Below, in pieces: positions 6,676 to 12,260 of a stretch of 12,260 nucleotides of DNA; within the stretch, counting starts at the first letter, position 1, and each line of letters starts with the position of its first letter. The notes beneath the pieces are model-generated. The model searched no databases and was not told where the DNA came from. It saw only the letters and a list, made by a program, of their open reading frames with translations. The stretch is from positions 4,860 to 17,119 of the forward strand of contig DUGO01000042.1 of the NCBI GenBank assembly GCA_013331375.1. The letters run 5' to 3'. The translations under genes were made by a program, and so were the position numbers. The stretch is from Candidatus Methanoperedentaceae archaeon. Lineage in GTDB: Archaea; Halobacteriota; Methanosarcinia; Methanosarcinales; Methanoperedenaceae.

Positions 6676-7320
6676 TTACAGCTTCGTGAATCCGAAGGCG
6701 AGCAGTGTGAAAATCACGATTGATATGCCCACTGCAACATAGAACTGGAACTGCGGCACTGACGTAAATAGTTTGGATACTGCGAACAGTATCAGCAGCA
6801 GGACCGCCACAGGTGCGATGAGCCTGTACAGTATGGGCGCAATATTTATTTCAGGAAGTGTGAACGGGATTGTGAACAGGGGCTGTTTTGCAATTAGTGT
6901 GACCTCCTCTTCCTGCACCTCCACCGGAGCCTCAGCCGCATAGTAGTCAGCATGTTGTTCAGGGGCAACTGATGGTGCAGGTTCCTTCAGCTCCCTTATC
7001 TTCAGCGTCACCGTAAGGCTTGCTTTGTTTGCGCCGTACCCGGTAGTGATGAATATCTGTCCTGTTCTCATCGCCGTGCCCGCGGTAAGACGTGCGGTCA
7101 ATGTTACCACCTTTTCCCGCTGCACCTGCGGATACTCATGAGAGAACTGGATATACTCACGCAGCTCATCACTTACCGATAGCTGGACATGTGTGGGCGA
7201 GCTATAATTAGTAAATAACAGATCTGTTCTCTCTTCGCCGCCGGGAGGCACACTGATTGAAAGTTCTTCAGGTTCAAACTCAATTGAGTTCTCACGTGTT
7301 CTGCTCAGATATACCTGCAT
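6676..7320 (-). CDS. Membrane-anchored beta-sandwich protein (214 aa), unknown function
   Basis: Seen: residues 1-105 are beta-rich with an Ig-like pattern (SISVPPGGEERTDLLFTNYS, then TGQIFITTGYGANKASLTVT). Residues 110-140 are an acidic, Ala/Pro-rich linker. Two hydrophobic helices close the protein at about 166-183 and 191-211, so it is a tail-anchored or hairpin-anchored membrane protein. There is no N-terminal signal peptide, so the beta domain may face the cytoplasm. The layout resembles haloarchaeal DUF7524-type proteins, but I claim no firm family. It lies 4 nt after the Trm112-like gene and is probably co-transcribed with it. Its stop codon abuts the cdhE stop codon on the other strand. 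Confidence 0.8.
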   Translation of the reverse strand: MQVYLSRTRENSIEFEPEELSISVPPGGEERTDLLFTNYSSPTHVQLSVSDELREYIQFSHEYPQVQREKVVTLTARLTAGTAMRTGQIFITTGYGANKASLTVTLKIRELKEPAPSVAPEQHADYYAAEAPVEVQEEEVTLIAKQPLFTIPFTLPEINIAPILYRLIAPVAVLLLILFAVSKLFTSVPQFQFYVAVGISIVIFTLLAFGFTKL

Positions 7321-7324
7321 GCGG

Positions 7325-7507
7325 CTATTCCCTCAGGTCTGGAGGTCGGAGGTCGGGAATCCCCTCATCGATCGGGTAGATTATGTTGCATTTCCCGCAT
7401 GTCAGGGTTCCTGTGACAATCTCTTTTTCGTTTTCACCTGTGACTTCCAGCACAAGGTCTCCTTTGCACATGGGACAGCAAATGATATCCATCAGACTGC
7501 GCTTCAT
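7325..7507 (-). CDS. Trm112-like zinc protein
   Basis: Known: Trm112 family proteins are small zinc-binding partners that stabilise and activate several class I methyltransferases acting on tRNA, rRNA or release factors. Seen: 60 aa, a usual length. The start is MKRSLMDIICCPMCKGDLVL; the zinc ligands are probably Cys11/Cys14 (CPMC) and Cys37/Cys40 (CGKC). The tail NIIYPIDEGIPDLRPPD is characteristic (YPI..GIP.L). Cys10 is an extra neighbouring thiol. It is first gene of a reverse-strand pair and is probably leaderless from a TATA box at 7527-7533. No methyltransferase partner is encoded next to it. Confidence 0.85.
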   Translation of the reverse strand: MKRSLMDIICCPMCKGDLVLEVTGENEKEIVTGTLTCGKCNIIYPIDEGIPDLRPPDLRE

Positions 7508-7526
7508 ATCAAACTAATAGATTATG

Positions 7527-7533
7527 TATAATA
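7527..7533 (-). promoter_or_regulatory. TATA box of the Trm112-like gene
   Basis: TATTATA on the reverse strand is centred 23 nt before ATG 7507. No Shine-Dalgarno is visible, so the transcript is probably leaderless. Confidence 0.4.
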
Positions 7534-7547
7534 CTTCAATCTATCGC

Positions 7548-7556
7548 TTTTAAATA
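7548..7556 (+). promoter_or_regulatory. TATA box of the DUF504 gene cluster
   Basis: TTTTAAATA is centred 27 nt before GTG 7579, the expected archaeal spacing for a leaderless start. The motif is nearly symmetric and could also act toward the Trm112 gene. Confidence 0.5.
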
Positions 7557-7578
7557 CATAAACGACTATACATCTTTG

Positions 7579-7824
7579 GTGTTCAAATCAAGGTTTCCCA
7601 GGGAACTGCTGAACGAGGTCAAATGGAAGGGTTTTAAGCTTGAGGATTGCACAGTTCAGTACATCCACAGAGGCGCGCCCGGTGACGTAATGGCAATAAG
7701 CGGCAAGGAGATAACCGATATAGGGAGGATGTACATTACTCTCAGGGATGGCGGATGCATCCCCTATCACAGGATAGTGACCATTACTTATAAGGGACAT
7801 GCTGTATTCATAAAAAACAGGTAG
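7579..7824 (+). CDS. DUF504/UPF0248 family protein
   Basis: Seen: 81 aa starting at GTG. A TTG one codon upstream (7576) is possible, but the TATA spacing favours 7579. The hallmark stretch RELLNEVKWKGFKLEDCTVQ, then YIHRGAPGD, ISGKEI and GGCIPYHRIVTI matches the archaeal DUF504 (UPF0248) family. Members are annotated as possible RNA-repair-related domains and are sometimes fused to nucleic-acid-end-processing enzymes; the function is not established. Conserved basic and His residues (HRG, YHRI) would suit nucleic acid binding. It is first of four same-strand genes and is separated from the next by 6 nt. Confidence 0.85.
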   Translation: MFKSRFPRELLNEVKWKGFKLEDCTVQYIHRGAPGDVMAISGKEITDIGRMYITLRDGGCIPYHRIVTITYKGHAVFIKNR

Positions 7825-7830
7825 GCTGAC

Positions 7831-8649
7831 ATGGACCACGCCAAAGTCAGGGACTACATGACCCAGTACGTATCAACGCTGTCTCCCGATGACACGGTGA
7901 GGAGCGCGATAGAGCTCATACGCCGTACGGGGCACGACGGCTTCCCTGTGGTGAAAGACGGGATCGTTCAGGGATACATATCATCCCCGAACATGCTTGC
8001 GGCATCACTTGACGAGAAGGTGTCAAAGCTCATGGCGACCGACATCCTGGCAGCGGACGAGAACATGGACATGGACGAACTGGCACGCGTCATGTTCAGG
8101 TCAGGCATGTCGAAACTGCCGGTCGTGGACAGGAACGGCAAGCTTACGGGAATCATCACCAACTCTGATGTGATACGGTCGCACATAGAGAGGACAAGCC
8201 CGCAGAAGGTCTGGACTCTCAAGAAGGCTCTTGAGACACTGCACAACATCGACGTGACCATTGCGCGCGAATCTGTCAATATCAATGAACTTGTTCCGAC
8301 ACAGGGCAAGATTTATGCTGACGAGCTTGAAGGCAGGATTTACGAGCTGAAAAAGGGGCTTGCAGAGCCCATTGTGGTAATAAAGACCCCGCAAAAGCTC
8401 CTGCTGGTTGACGGTCACCACAGGGTGGTTGCTGCGCAAAAGCTCGGCATAACGATGGTTGACGCATACATAATAATGTTCGCCGAAGACGTGCACCTCG
8501 GTCTTGAGAAGACCGCAAAGGAGGCTGGACTGAACTCCATCAACGACATCAGGATACTTGACTATGCCCGCCATCCTCTTGTCGAGATAACAAAGAGGCT
8601 TAAGAGAGATGATGAAAAAGGTATGTCAGACGTTGGAGCAACGCACTGA
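7831..8649 (+). CDS. CBS-CBS-ParB/Srx-fold fusion protein (SerK-like C-terminal domain)
   Basis: Seen: 272 aa. CBS domain 1 is at about residues 1-58 (VRDYMTQYVSTLSPDDTVRS) and CBS 2 at about 62-120 (VSKLMATDILAADENM, then LPVVDRNGKLTGIITNSDVI). A ParB/sulfiredoxin-type domain occupies about 145-235, with NELVPTQGKIYADELEG and LLLVDGHHRVVAAQKLG. DGHHR at 194-198 is the phosphoryl-transfer-type motif of that fold. Known: CBS pairs sense adenine nucleotides, and ParB/Srx-fold proteins include archaeal ADP-dependent free serine kinase SerK and CTPase-type ParB. Inference: a nucleotide-regulated kinase or nucleotidase of the SerK kind is more likely than chromosome partition, because there is no ParB DNA-binding helix region and no ParA nearby. 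A good AGGTAGG site precedes the ATG. It probably belongs to the same transcript as DUF504. Confidence 0.87.
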   Translation: MDHAKVRDYMTQYVSTLSPDDTVRSAIELIRRTGHDGFPVVKDGIVQGYISSPNMLAASLDEKVSKLMATDILAADENMDMDELARVMFRSGMSKLPVVDRNGKLTGIITNSDVIRSHIERTSPQKVWTLKKALETLHNIDVTIARESVNINELVPTQGKIYADELEGRIYELKKGLAEPIVVIKTPQKLLLVDGHHRVVAAQKLGITMVDAYIIMFAEDVHLGLEKTAKEAGLNSINDIRILDYARHPLVEITKRLKRDDEKGMSDVGATH

Positions 8650-8678
8650 TATGTTGAATGTTGGTATGGTGATGTAAC

Positions 8679-9002
8679 ATGAAAATCGGGATAGTTATCA
8701 ATTCAAATGACCCTGAAACGGTGTGGAATGCTTTCAGGTTCGGAACCACGTCACTGCCGATGGAGCATGGGGTAGCGGTCTTCCTGCTCGGTAAAGGGGT
8801 AGAGGCACCCAATATCGCTGACGTGGCATTCAACGTGGGTGAGCAGATGGAGCTCTTCAGCGAGAACGGGGGCAAGATATTTTCCTGCGGGACTTGCCTC
8901 AAGATACGTGGGATGCAGGGAAACGAGATGTGCCCCGTTTCGACGATGCACGACCTGCTTCATATAGTGGAAGAATCGGATAAAATGCTTGTGTTCGGAT
9001 AA
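8679..9002 (+). CDS. DsrE-family sulfur-relay-like protein
   Basis: Seen: 107 aa. The beta1 start MKIGIVINSNDPETVWNAFR, the VFLLGKGVE strand and a Cys-rich segment FSCGTCLKIRG (Cys70, Cys73, with Cys85 in NEMCPVS) are the DsrE/DsrF/TusD-like layout; the Cys73 position corresponds to the usual reactive thiol of DsrE-type proteins. Known: such proteins carry persulfide sulfur or act in thiol chemistry; many archaeal ones lack an assigned partner. GGTGAT lies about 6 nt before the ATG. It sits 29 nt after the CBS-ParB gene and 21 nt before the OsmC gene, so all are probably one operon. No sirA/tusA, dsrAB or tus partner is visible here. Confidence 0.88.
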   Translation: MKIGIVINSNDPETVWNAFRFGTTSLPMEHGVAVFLLGKGVEAPNIADVAFNVGEQMELFSENGGKIFSCGTCLKIRGMQGNEMCPVSTMHDLLHIVEESDKMLVFG

Positions 9003-9023
9003 GACGGTAGAAGGTGGTGGACC

Positions 9024-9560
9024 ATGATAATAAACAGGGTTGATGTTGACAGGTTCAAAGAAACCATCGATAAGGCAAAGAAAGACCCGAAGAGCGGCGG
9101 CAAGAAAGTCATGGAGGTAGAGGGCGTGTGGCGGGCTGATAAGACAGGACCGCAGTTCGAGGCAAAAATCCCGACCGAACATGGCGGGCATATCGTCATG
9201 CATTCCGATGAGACCCTCATACTTGGAGGAGGCGGGACTGCGCCGAACCCGGTACAGTACTTAATTTTCGGTCTTATCGCCTGCTATGCAGCCACATACG
9301 CGAAGTGGGCAGCCATGGATGGAGTCGTGCTCCGCGGGCTGCGCATAAGGGCAGTTGCTGACATGGACTTCACCAAGATCTTCGGGCTGAGCCAGAACCC
9401 CATACTCGAGCACCTGAAATGGGAAATGATAATAGATACCGATGCTGACATAACGACCCTTAACCGGCTGAACGCGCTGTCAAAAGAGCGATGCCCGGGT
9501 TACTACTGCATCACTCACGAGATATTCCCTGAGATCACGATAAGGAAAGCCGGGCATTGA
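9024..9560 (+). CDS. OsmC/Ohr-family thiol peroxidase-like protein
   Basis: Known: OsmC/Ohr proteins reduce organic hydroperoxides using two conserved cysteines; some paralogues have other roles. Seen: 178 aa, slightly longer than a standard OsmC (about 140) because of a 30-40 residue N-terminal extension. The OsmC core includes GGHIVMHSDETLILGGGGTA, PNPVQYLIFGLIACYAATYA with Cys87 at the peroxidatic position, and RCPGYYCITH with Cys157 and Cys162 at the resolving position. A third Cys near the second motif is unusual. GGTGG lies just upstream of the ATG. It is last in the cluster and is followed by the regulatory region of the MsvR-like gene, fitting a peroxide/thiol-stress role. Confidence 0.9.
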   Translation: MIINRVDVDRFKETIDKAKKDPKSGGKKVMEVEGVWRADKTGPQFEAKIPTEHGGHIVMHSDETLILGGGGTAPNPVQYLIFGLIACYAATYAKWAAMDGVVLRGLRIRAVADMDFTKIFGLSQNPILEHLKWEMIIDTDADITTLNRLNALSKERCPGYYCITHEIFPEITIRKAGH

Positions 9561-9590
9561 CAGGGCAGTTAAATATTCATGTGGAAATCC

Positions 9591-9610
9591 GGTTTCGTTG
9601 TGACGAATCC
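9591..9610. promoter_or_regulatory. Palindromic operator candidate 1 (TTCG-N6-CGAA)
   Basis: GG-T-TTCGT, then TGTG, then ACGAA-T-CC is a 20-bp dyad with a single mismatched pair. The core TTCGT/ACGAA matches the half-sites of the published MsvR operator (TTCGTA-N4-TACGAA, from memory), but the arms are 2 bp closer. It lies 30 bp after the OsmC stop and about 90 bp before msvR. Confidence 0.5.
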
Positions 9611-9649
9611 AGTGACGTAATGAATATATACGATTTTATTAATAATTGA

Positions 9650-9665
9650 TTCGTGCATAAACGAA
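9650..9665. promoter_or_regulatory. Palindromic operator candidate 2 (TTCG-N8-CGAA) beside the msvR TATA box
   Basis: TTCGT, then GCATAA, then ACGAA gives TTCG-N8-CGAA, the same overall length as the MsvR consensus TTCGTA-N4-TACGAA, with five of six arm bases matching on each side. It ends 5 bp before the TATA box at 9671-9676, overlapping where BRE/TFB would sit, which suits repression of msvR by its own product. Confidence 0.6.
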
Positions 9666-9670
9666 CATTA

Positions 9671-9676
9671 TTTATA
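9671..9676 (+). promoter_or_regulatory. TATA box of the MsvR-like gene
   Basis: TTTATA is centred 26-27 nt before ATG 9700 and no Shine-Dalgarno lies between, so a leaderless transcript is expected. Confidence 0.55.
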
Positions 9677-9699
9677 GACCGAATGCCATCTACCTCATT

Positions 9700-10440
9700 A
9701 TGAAAGAGGACCGGGCTCCCACCACAATAATGGCAACCCAAAGCGGAATAGTGGCTCTGGACAGCCCGGTGAAAATAAAGATCATTGAGTTCCTGACGTT
9801 TGAAAACAAGACGTTTGACGAGCTTGTTGAAGCCACAAGGAAAGCTAAATCGACAGTGTCAGTCCATCTTAGCGACCTTGAAAAACTCGGGCTCATAGTT
9901 GCAAGAGCTGACCCCCAGGACAGGAGAAAGAAGCTGTACCTGCTTAACTCGCTGTACGTTGCGCGCTCCCAGCGCCCGGTCAACAAGCATTACGACGATG
10001 TTCTGAACAGCATATGCAGGGCAAGCCCGAGCCAGTATGACTTCCTGAAATGCATGTTCCATACGATGCGGTACGGCTTAGAAGCATACGGCTTTGACCC
10101 GCAACCGATAATGAAAAAGATGGGATTTGACATAGGCACCAGGATATCCACTCGATTCGAGTCTGATACGCTCGACAGCCTGGTCGAGGAGGTATCGGGA
10201 TTCTGGAGCATCTGCAAGATGGGCGACCTGTCACTGGTGCGAAGAGACCCCCTGACCATCAAAGTACGGGATTGTTTTGACTGCTGTAATATGCCCAACG
10301 TGGGAAAGACGCTGTGCTCACTGGACGAAGGCATCCTGGAAGGCATAATCCGCGGCAGGCTGGGCAGGGCATGCAGGGTTAAAGAGACCGAGTGCTTCGG
10401 CACTGGCTACGACCACTGTCTGTTTGTAATTTCCTTCTGA
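9700..10440 (+). CDS. msvR: MsvR-like redox-sensing transcriptional regulator (ArsR-type wHTH + V4R domain)
   Basis: Seen: 246 aa. A winged helix-turn-helix occupies about residues 15-85 (VKIKIIEFLTFENKTFDELV; recognition helix KSTVSVHLSDLEKLGLI). A linker follows, then a V4R domain at about 105-246. The C-terminal part is rich in Cys: 172, 192, 195, 196, 206, 225, 232 and 240, in DCFDCCNM, TLCSLDEGILEGIIRG, RACRVKETECFG and YDHCLF. Known: MsvR is a methanogen-specific regulator whose V4R cysteines sense redox state; in Methanothermobacter it controls its own gene and an oxidative-stress operon. The two TTCG...CGAA palindromes upstream support this identity and suggest autoregulation. It is probably leaderless. 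What it controls beyond itself is unknown; the OsmC/DsrE cluster next door is the obvious candidate. Confidence 0.88.
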   Translation: MKEDRAPTTIMATQSGIVALDSPVKIKIIEFLTFENKTFDELVEATRKAKSTVSVHLSDLEKLGLIVARADPQDRRKKLYLLNSLYVARSQRPVNKHYDDVLNSICRASPSQYDFLKCMFHTMRYGLEAYGFDPQPIMKKMGFDIGTRISTRFESDTLDSLVEEVSGFWSICKMGDLSLVRRDPLTIKVRDCFDCCNMPNVGKTLCSLDEGILEGIIRGRLGRACRVKETECFGTGYDHCLFVISF

Positions 10441-10445
10441 TAATC

Positions 10446-10454
10446 TTAAATATT
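10446..10454 (+). promoter_or_regulatory. Promoter of the coiled-coil/MoxR operon
   Basis: TTAAATATT lies just after the msvR stop codon. A start site about 26 nt downstream (near 10476) would give a short leader ending in AGGTGA (10477-10482), placing TTG 10488 as the start. Confidence 0.45.
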
Positions 10455-10487
10455 GGCACTGCGGTTATTTATGTGTAGGTGACTCGA

Positions 10488-10985
10488 TTGAAGAGGGATG
10501 TCAATTTAAACCTCCTTAGGGGTATTCTTGTACTTCTTGTCATAATGGCTATCCTGACGGTTTATTACCAGTACACGTATACACAGCTGCTCAAGCGATA
10601 CCAGCATGACAATCTGACCCTTATGCTGCAGAATGAAAACCTTGAGAGAACGCTGAACGAGCTGAATACTTCAATGGATCGGGAATCCGACCTCAAGGGC
10701 AAATATACTGAACTGAAATCAGCCAAGGATTCGGTTGACAGGCAGCTGTCAGAGACCAGGCAGCAGCTATCCGAAACCACAGAGAAGTATAACCAGCTTA
10801 ACATCGAATTCAATCGCCAGAACATTGTGCTCGGTAAAGTTAAATCTAAAATACCAGCTCTTGAAATGCAATCCGCAAAAGCCCAGCAGGATATCATCGC
10901 TAACAGTACTTCGGCGAGCAGCTCTATCGCCCAGCTCATAGCAACCATCAGGGACCTGAAGGCGGGCATGGAGAGTACTAAATGA
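10488..10985 (+). CDS. Membrane-anchored coiled-coil protein (165 aa), unknown function
   Basis: Seen: the TTG start at 10488 is preceded by AGGTGA with 5 nt spacing. An in-frame GTG at 10479 would add three residues but overlaps that Shine-Dalgarno. Residues 1-8 are basic (MKRDVN). One membrane helix spans about 9-26 (LLRGILVLLVIMAILTVYY). A long coiled coil follows at about 30-130 with many Gln, Leu, Glu and Asn, then an Ala/Ser-rich end. It is a type II or inside-anchored protein with the coiled coil probably outside the membrane. Function is unknown. Its stop overlaps the start of the next gene (ATGA), so the two are translationally coupled and likely interact; the third gene is a MoxR ATPase. 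Confidence 0.78.
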   Translation: MKRDVNLNLLRGILVLLVIMAILTVYYQYTYTQLLKRYQHDNLTLMLQNENLERTLNELNTSMDRESDLKGKYTELKSAKDSVDRQLSETRQQLSETTEKYNQLNIEFNRQNIVLGKVKSKIPALEMQSAKAQQDIIANSTSASSSIAQLIATIRDLKAGMESTK

Positions 10986-11851
10986 GCGACCTCACGGATT
11001 CGATGAAAGAGCTGAAAAACATTATCGGGGAACTGCTAACATACACGCTGATACTTGACCTGCTCATCGTATTCCTGTTGTCTTACATCGTCCTGGCGCT
11101 GTTCCAGATAAATACCGGGATAGCATCGCTGCCGTTCTTCGCAAGGCTCGGGGAACAATATCCTTTTATACCCGCTGCCGTGGGAGGGGTGCTTGCTGCA
11201 ATACCAGTACTCATTTACCTGGCGCACGGGATACGGACTTTCAAACCGGATGCTTTCAGGGAGGTGGAGCGCAAGTACCCGTCATTCAAAGAACGGCTGC
11301 GCACGGCATACGACCACAGGAACGAGGAGAATATCATTGTAGAGGACCTCGTTTCAGAGGTGAGCGGGGAGCTTGACAAGGTACGGTACTCAGCCTTCGT
11401 TGAAATGCGACCCATTGCAGGCAGGATTGCGCTCGTGGTACTGCTCGGGCTCGTCACAGCCACCATCACGCTGGCTGACATCCACGTGGAGGTTGACGTG
11501 ATAAGCCTGGTGGGGAATTTTGCCACGAACGCATCAAAGACGCTGTTCAAGAACGATACGCAGACCACGTTCACTGCAATGATAGGCATCAAGCCAGAGC
11601 CCACTGATATCATGGGCGCGCCATCGGTAGCGAAGCTCGAAGGCGAGACCATAGACTTTAAGATTTACAGGGGCGTAAGCAGCGAGCTGTCAATGCGGGG
11701 GACCGAGGACGAGAAACCCGCGTTCACGGAATCGCCAGTCTTCGAAAAATACGAGGCGGTTTCGGCTGAATCATTCGGCGAGGACATACCAAGAGCGCAC
11801 CAGGAACTGATTAAGAACTATTTCAGCAACCTGTCAAAGGCTGGAGGATGA
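10982..11851 (+). CDS. Three-helix membrane protein (289 aa) of a MoxR-associated cluster, unknown function
   Basis: Seen: membrane helices at about residues 18-41, 62-83 and 146-166. Between the second and third lies a conserved-looking cytoplasmic-type segment ([20 protein letters not shown], then [20 protein letters not shown]). The pattern E.+YP..KERLRTA resembles segments found in DUF4175-like or DUF7502-like membrane proteins next to MoxR genes. Residues 167-289 are hydrophilic, with a possible beta domain (AMIGIKPEP, then [15 protein letters not shown]). ATG 10982 overlaps the previous stop. The GGAGG at 11843-11847 near its end serves as the ribosome site of the MoxR gene. Family naming is tentative. 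Confidence 0.78.
   Translation: MSDLTDSMKELKNIIGELLTYTLILDLLIVFLLSYIVLALFQINTGIASLPFFARLGEQYPFIPAAVGGVLAAIPVLIYLAHGIRTFKPDAFREVERKYPSFKERLRTAYDHRNEENIIVEDLVSEVSGELDKVRYSAFVEMRPIAGRIALVVLLGLVTATITLADIHVEVDVISLVGNFATNASKTLFKNDTQTTFTAMIGIKPEPTDIMGAPSVAKLEGETIDFKIYRGVSSELSMRGTEDEKPAFTESPVFEKYEAVSAESFGEDIPRAHQELIKNYFSNLSKAGG
11843..11847 (+). promoter_or_regulatory. Shine-Dalgarno site deciding the MoxR TTG start
   Basis: GGAGG is followed 8 nt later by TTG 11856. The nearer ATG at 11848 is out of frame and stops after 15 codons, so TTG is the credible initiator. Confidence 0.55.
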
Positions 11852-11855
11852 TACG

Positions 11856-12260
11856 TTGGAACTCAAACAGACATACAGCAGCGCAACAAAGATAATCACA
11901 TCTGTATTTGATGAGATAGGGAACGTGATAGTCGGGCAGAAAGAGGTACTTGAGCAGCTGATGATTGCAGTGCTGTGCAACGGTCACGCGCTAATGGAAA
12001 GCTATCCCGGTCTCGGTAAAACGCTTACTGTCAGCACGTTCGCCAAGGTCATGGACCTCCGGTTCAGCAGGATACAGTGCACGCCTGACCTCATGCCGTC
12101 AGACATAACGGGCACGTACATAGTCGAGGAGCATGCAGGCACTAAGAAATTCCGCTTTTCGCCCGGACCAGTGTTCGCGAATATCGTGCTCGCAGATGAG
12201 ATTAACCGCGCCTCGCCCAAGACGCAGAGCGCGCTTCTTGAGGCTATGCAGGAGAGGCAG
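11856..12260 (+). CDS. MoxR-family AAA+ ATPase, N-terminal part (partial at window edge)
   Basis: Known: MoxR ATPases act as chaperones that mature or regulate partner proteins, usually with VWA-domain or DUF58 proteins encoded beside them. Seen: 135 codons to the window end. [20 protein letters not shown] precedes Walker [10 protein letters not shown] (Lys55, Thr56), in which the usual first Gly is Ser49. The MoxR signature [18 protein letters not shown] follows, then [20 protein letters not shown] with the Walker B acids Asp114 and Glu115, and [16 protein letters not shown]. The start is TTG 11856, 4 nt after the previous stop. About 180 residues, including the lid and sensor 2, lie beyond the window. 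It is third in an operon with the two membrane proteins. Confidence 0.92.
   Translation, partial: MELKQTYSSATKIITSVFDEIGNVIVGQKEVLEQLMIAVLCNGHALMESYPGLGKTLTVSTFAKVMDLRFSRIQCTPDLMPSDITGTYIVEEHAGTKKFRFSPGPVFANIVLADEINRASPKTQSALLEAMQERQ

Noticed and set aside
8101..8574. 157-codon reverse ORF opposite the CBS-ParB gene
   Set aside because: It is a shadow frame; the forward frame has two CBS domains and DGHHR.
8751..9203. 150-codon reverse ORF spanning the DsrE and OsmC genes
   Set aside because: It crosses two real genes and their spacer, and shows no ribosome site or recognisable domain.
1..12260. CRISPR array, insertion sequence or phage integration module
   Set aside because: I found no regularly spaced direct repeats, no transposase or integrase reading frame and no terminal repeats of useful length; the AT-rich gene at 1563-2339 lacks flanking direct repeats that I can see.

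Overview
The window looks like a chromosomal segment of a methanogen-type euryarchaeon of the Methanosarcinales (a methanogen or an ANME-2d/Methanoperedens-like relative; the genus is a guess). The reasons are the CODH/acetyl-CoA synthase corrinoid subunits CdhD and CdhE with a CooC-type ATPase, a protein with the MsvR architecture (methanogen-specific V4R regulator), an archaeal NOG1 GTPase and DacZ-like cyclase, TATA boxes about 26 nt before several start codons (leaderless genes), and GGTG-type Shine-Dalgarno sites before others. Most genes are moderately GC-rich and use ATA for Ile and AGG for Arg.

Layout. (1) 1-1447: a divergent pair, a partial NOG1-like GTPase (-) and a diadenylate cyclase (+). 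The cyclase has an alpha-helical N-terminal region and no ordinary start codon. (2) 1448-3183: a patchwork region. It holds an AT-rich orphan gene (-), possibly with a uracil-DNA-glycosylase-like fold, a small Cys-rich ORF (-), a short coiled-coil protein (+), and the promoter of the next operon. (3) 3187-6675: a tight cooC-cdhD-cdhE operon for the methyl-transferring corrinoid Fe-S part of CODH/ACS; cdhABC are not next to it. (4) 6676-7507 (-): a Trm112-like zinc protein followed by a membrane-anchored beta-sandwich protein, convergent with cdhE with no spacer. (5) 7579-9560 (+): a four-gene cluster of DUF504, a CBS-CBS-ParB/SerK-like fusion, a DsrE-family protein and an OsmC-family protein. 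(6) 9561-10440: an MsvR-like redox regulator. Two TTCG...CGAA palindromes lie upstream of it, and one of them abuts its TATA box. (7) 10488-12260 (+): a membrane-anchored coiled-coil protein, a three-helix membrane protein and the N-terminal part of a MoxR AAA+ ATPase, translationally coupled and running off the window edge.

Working together. Region 3 supplies the methyl-group side of acetyl-CoA synthesis or cleavage. Regions 5 and 6 look like a thiol/redox module beside its likely sensor-regulator. Region 7 looks like a MoxR-type membrane chaperone system with uncharacterised partners. The most informative observation is the match between the msvR upstream palindromes and the published MsvR operator pattern, which suggests autoregulation. 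No CRISPR array, rRNA, intact tRNA or transposase was found.
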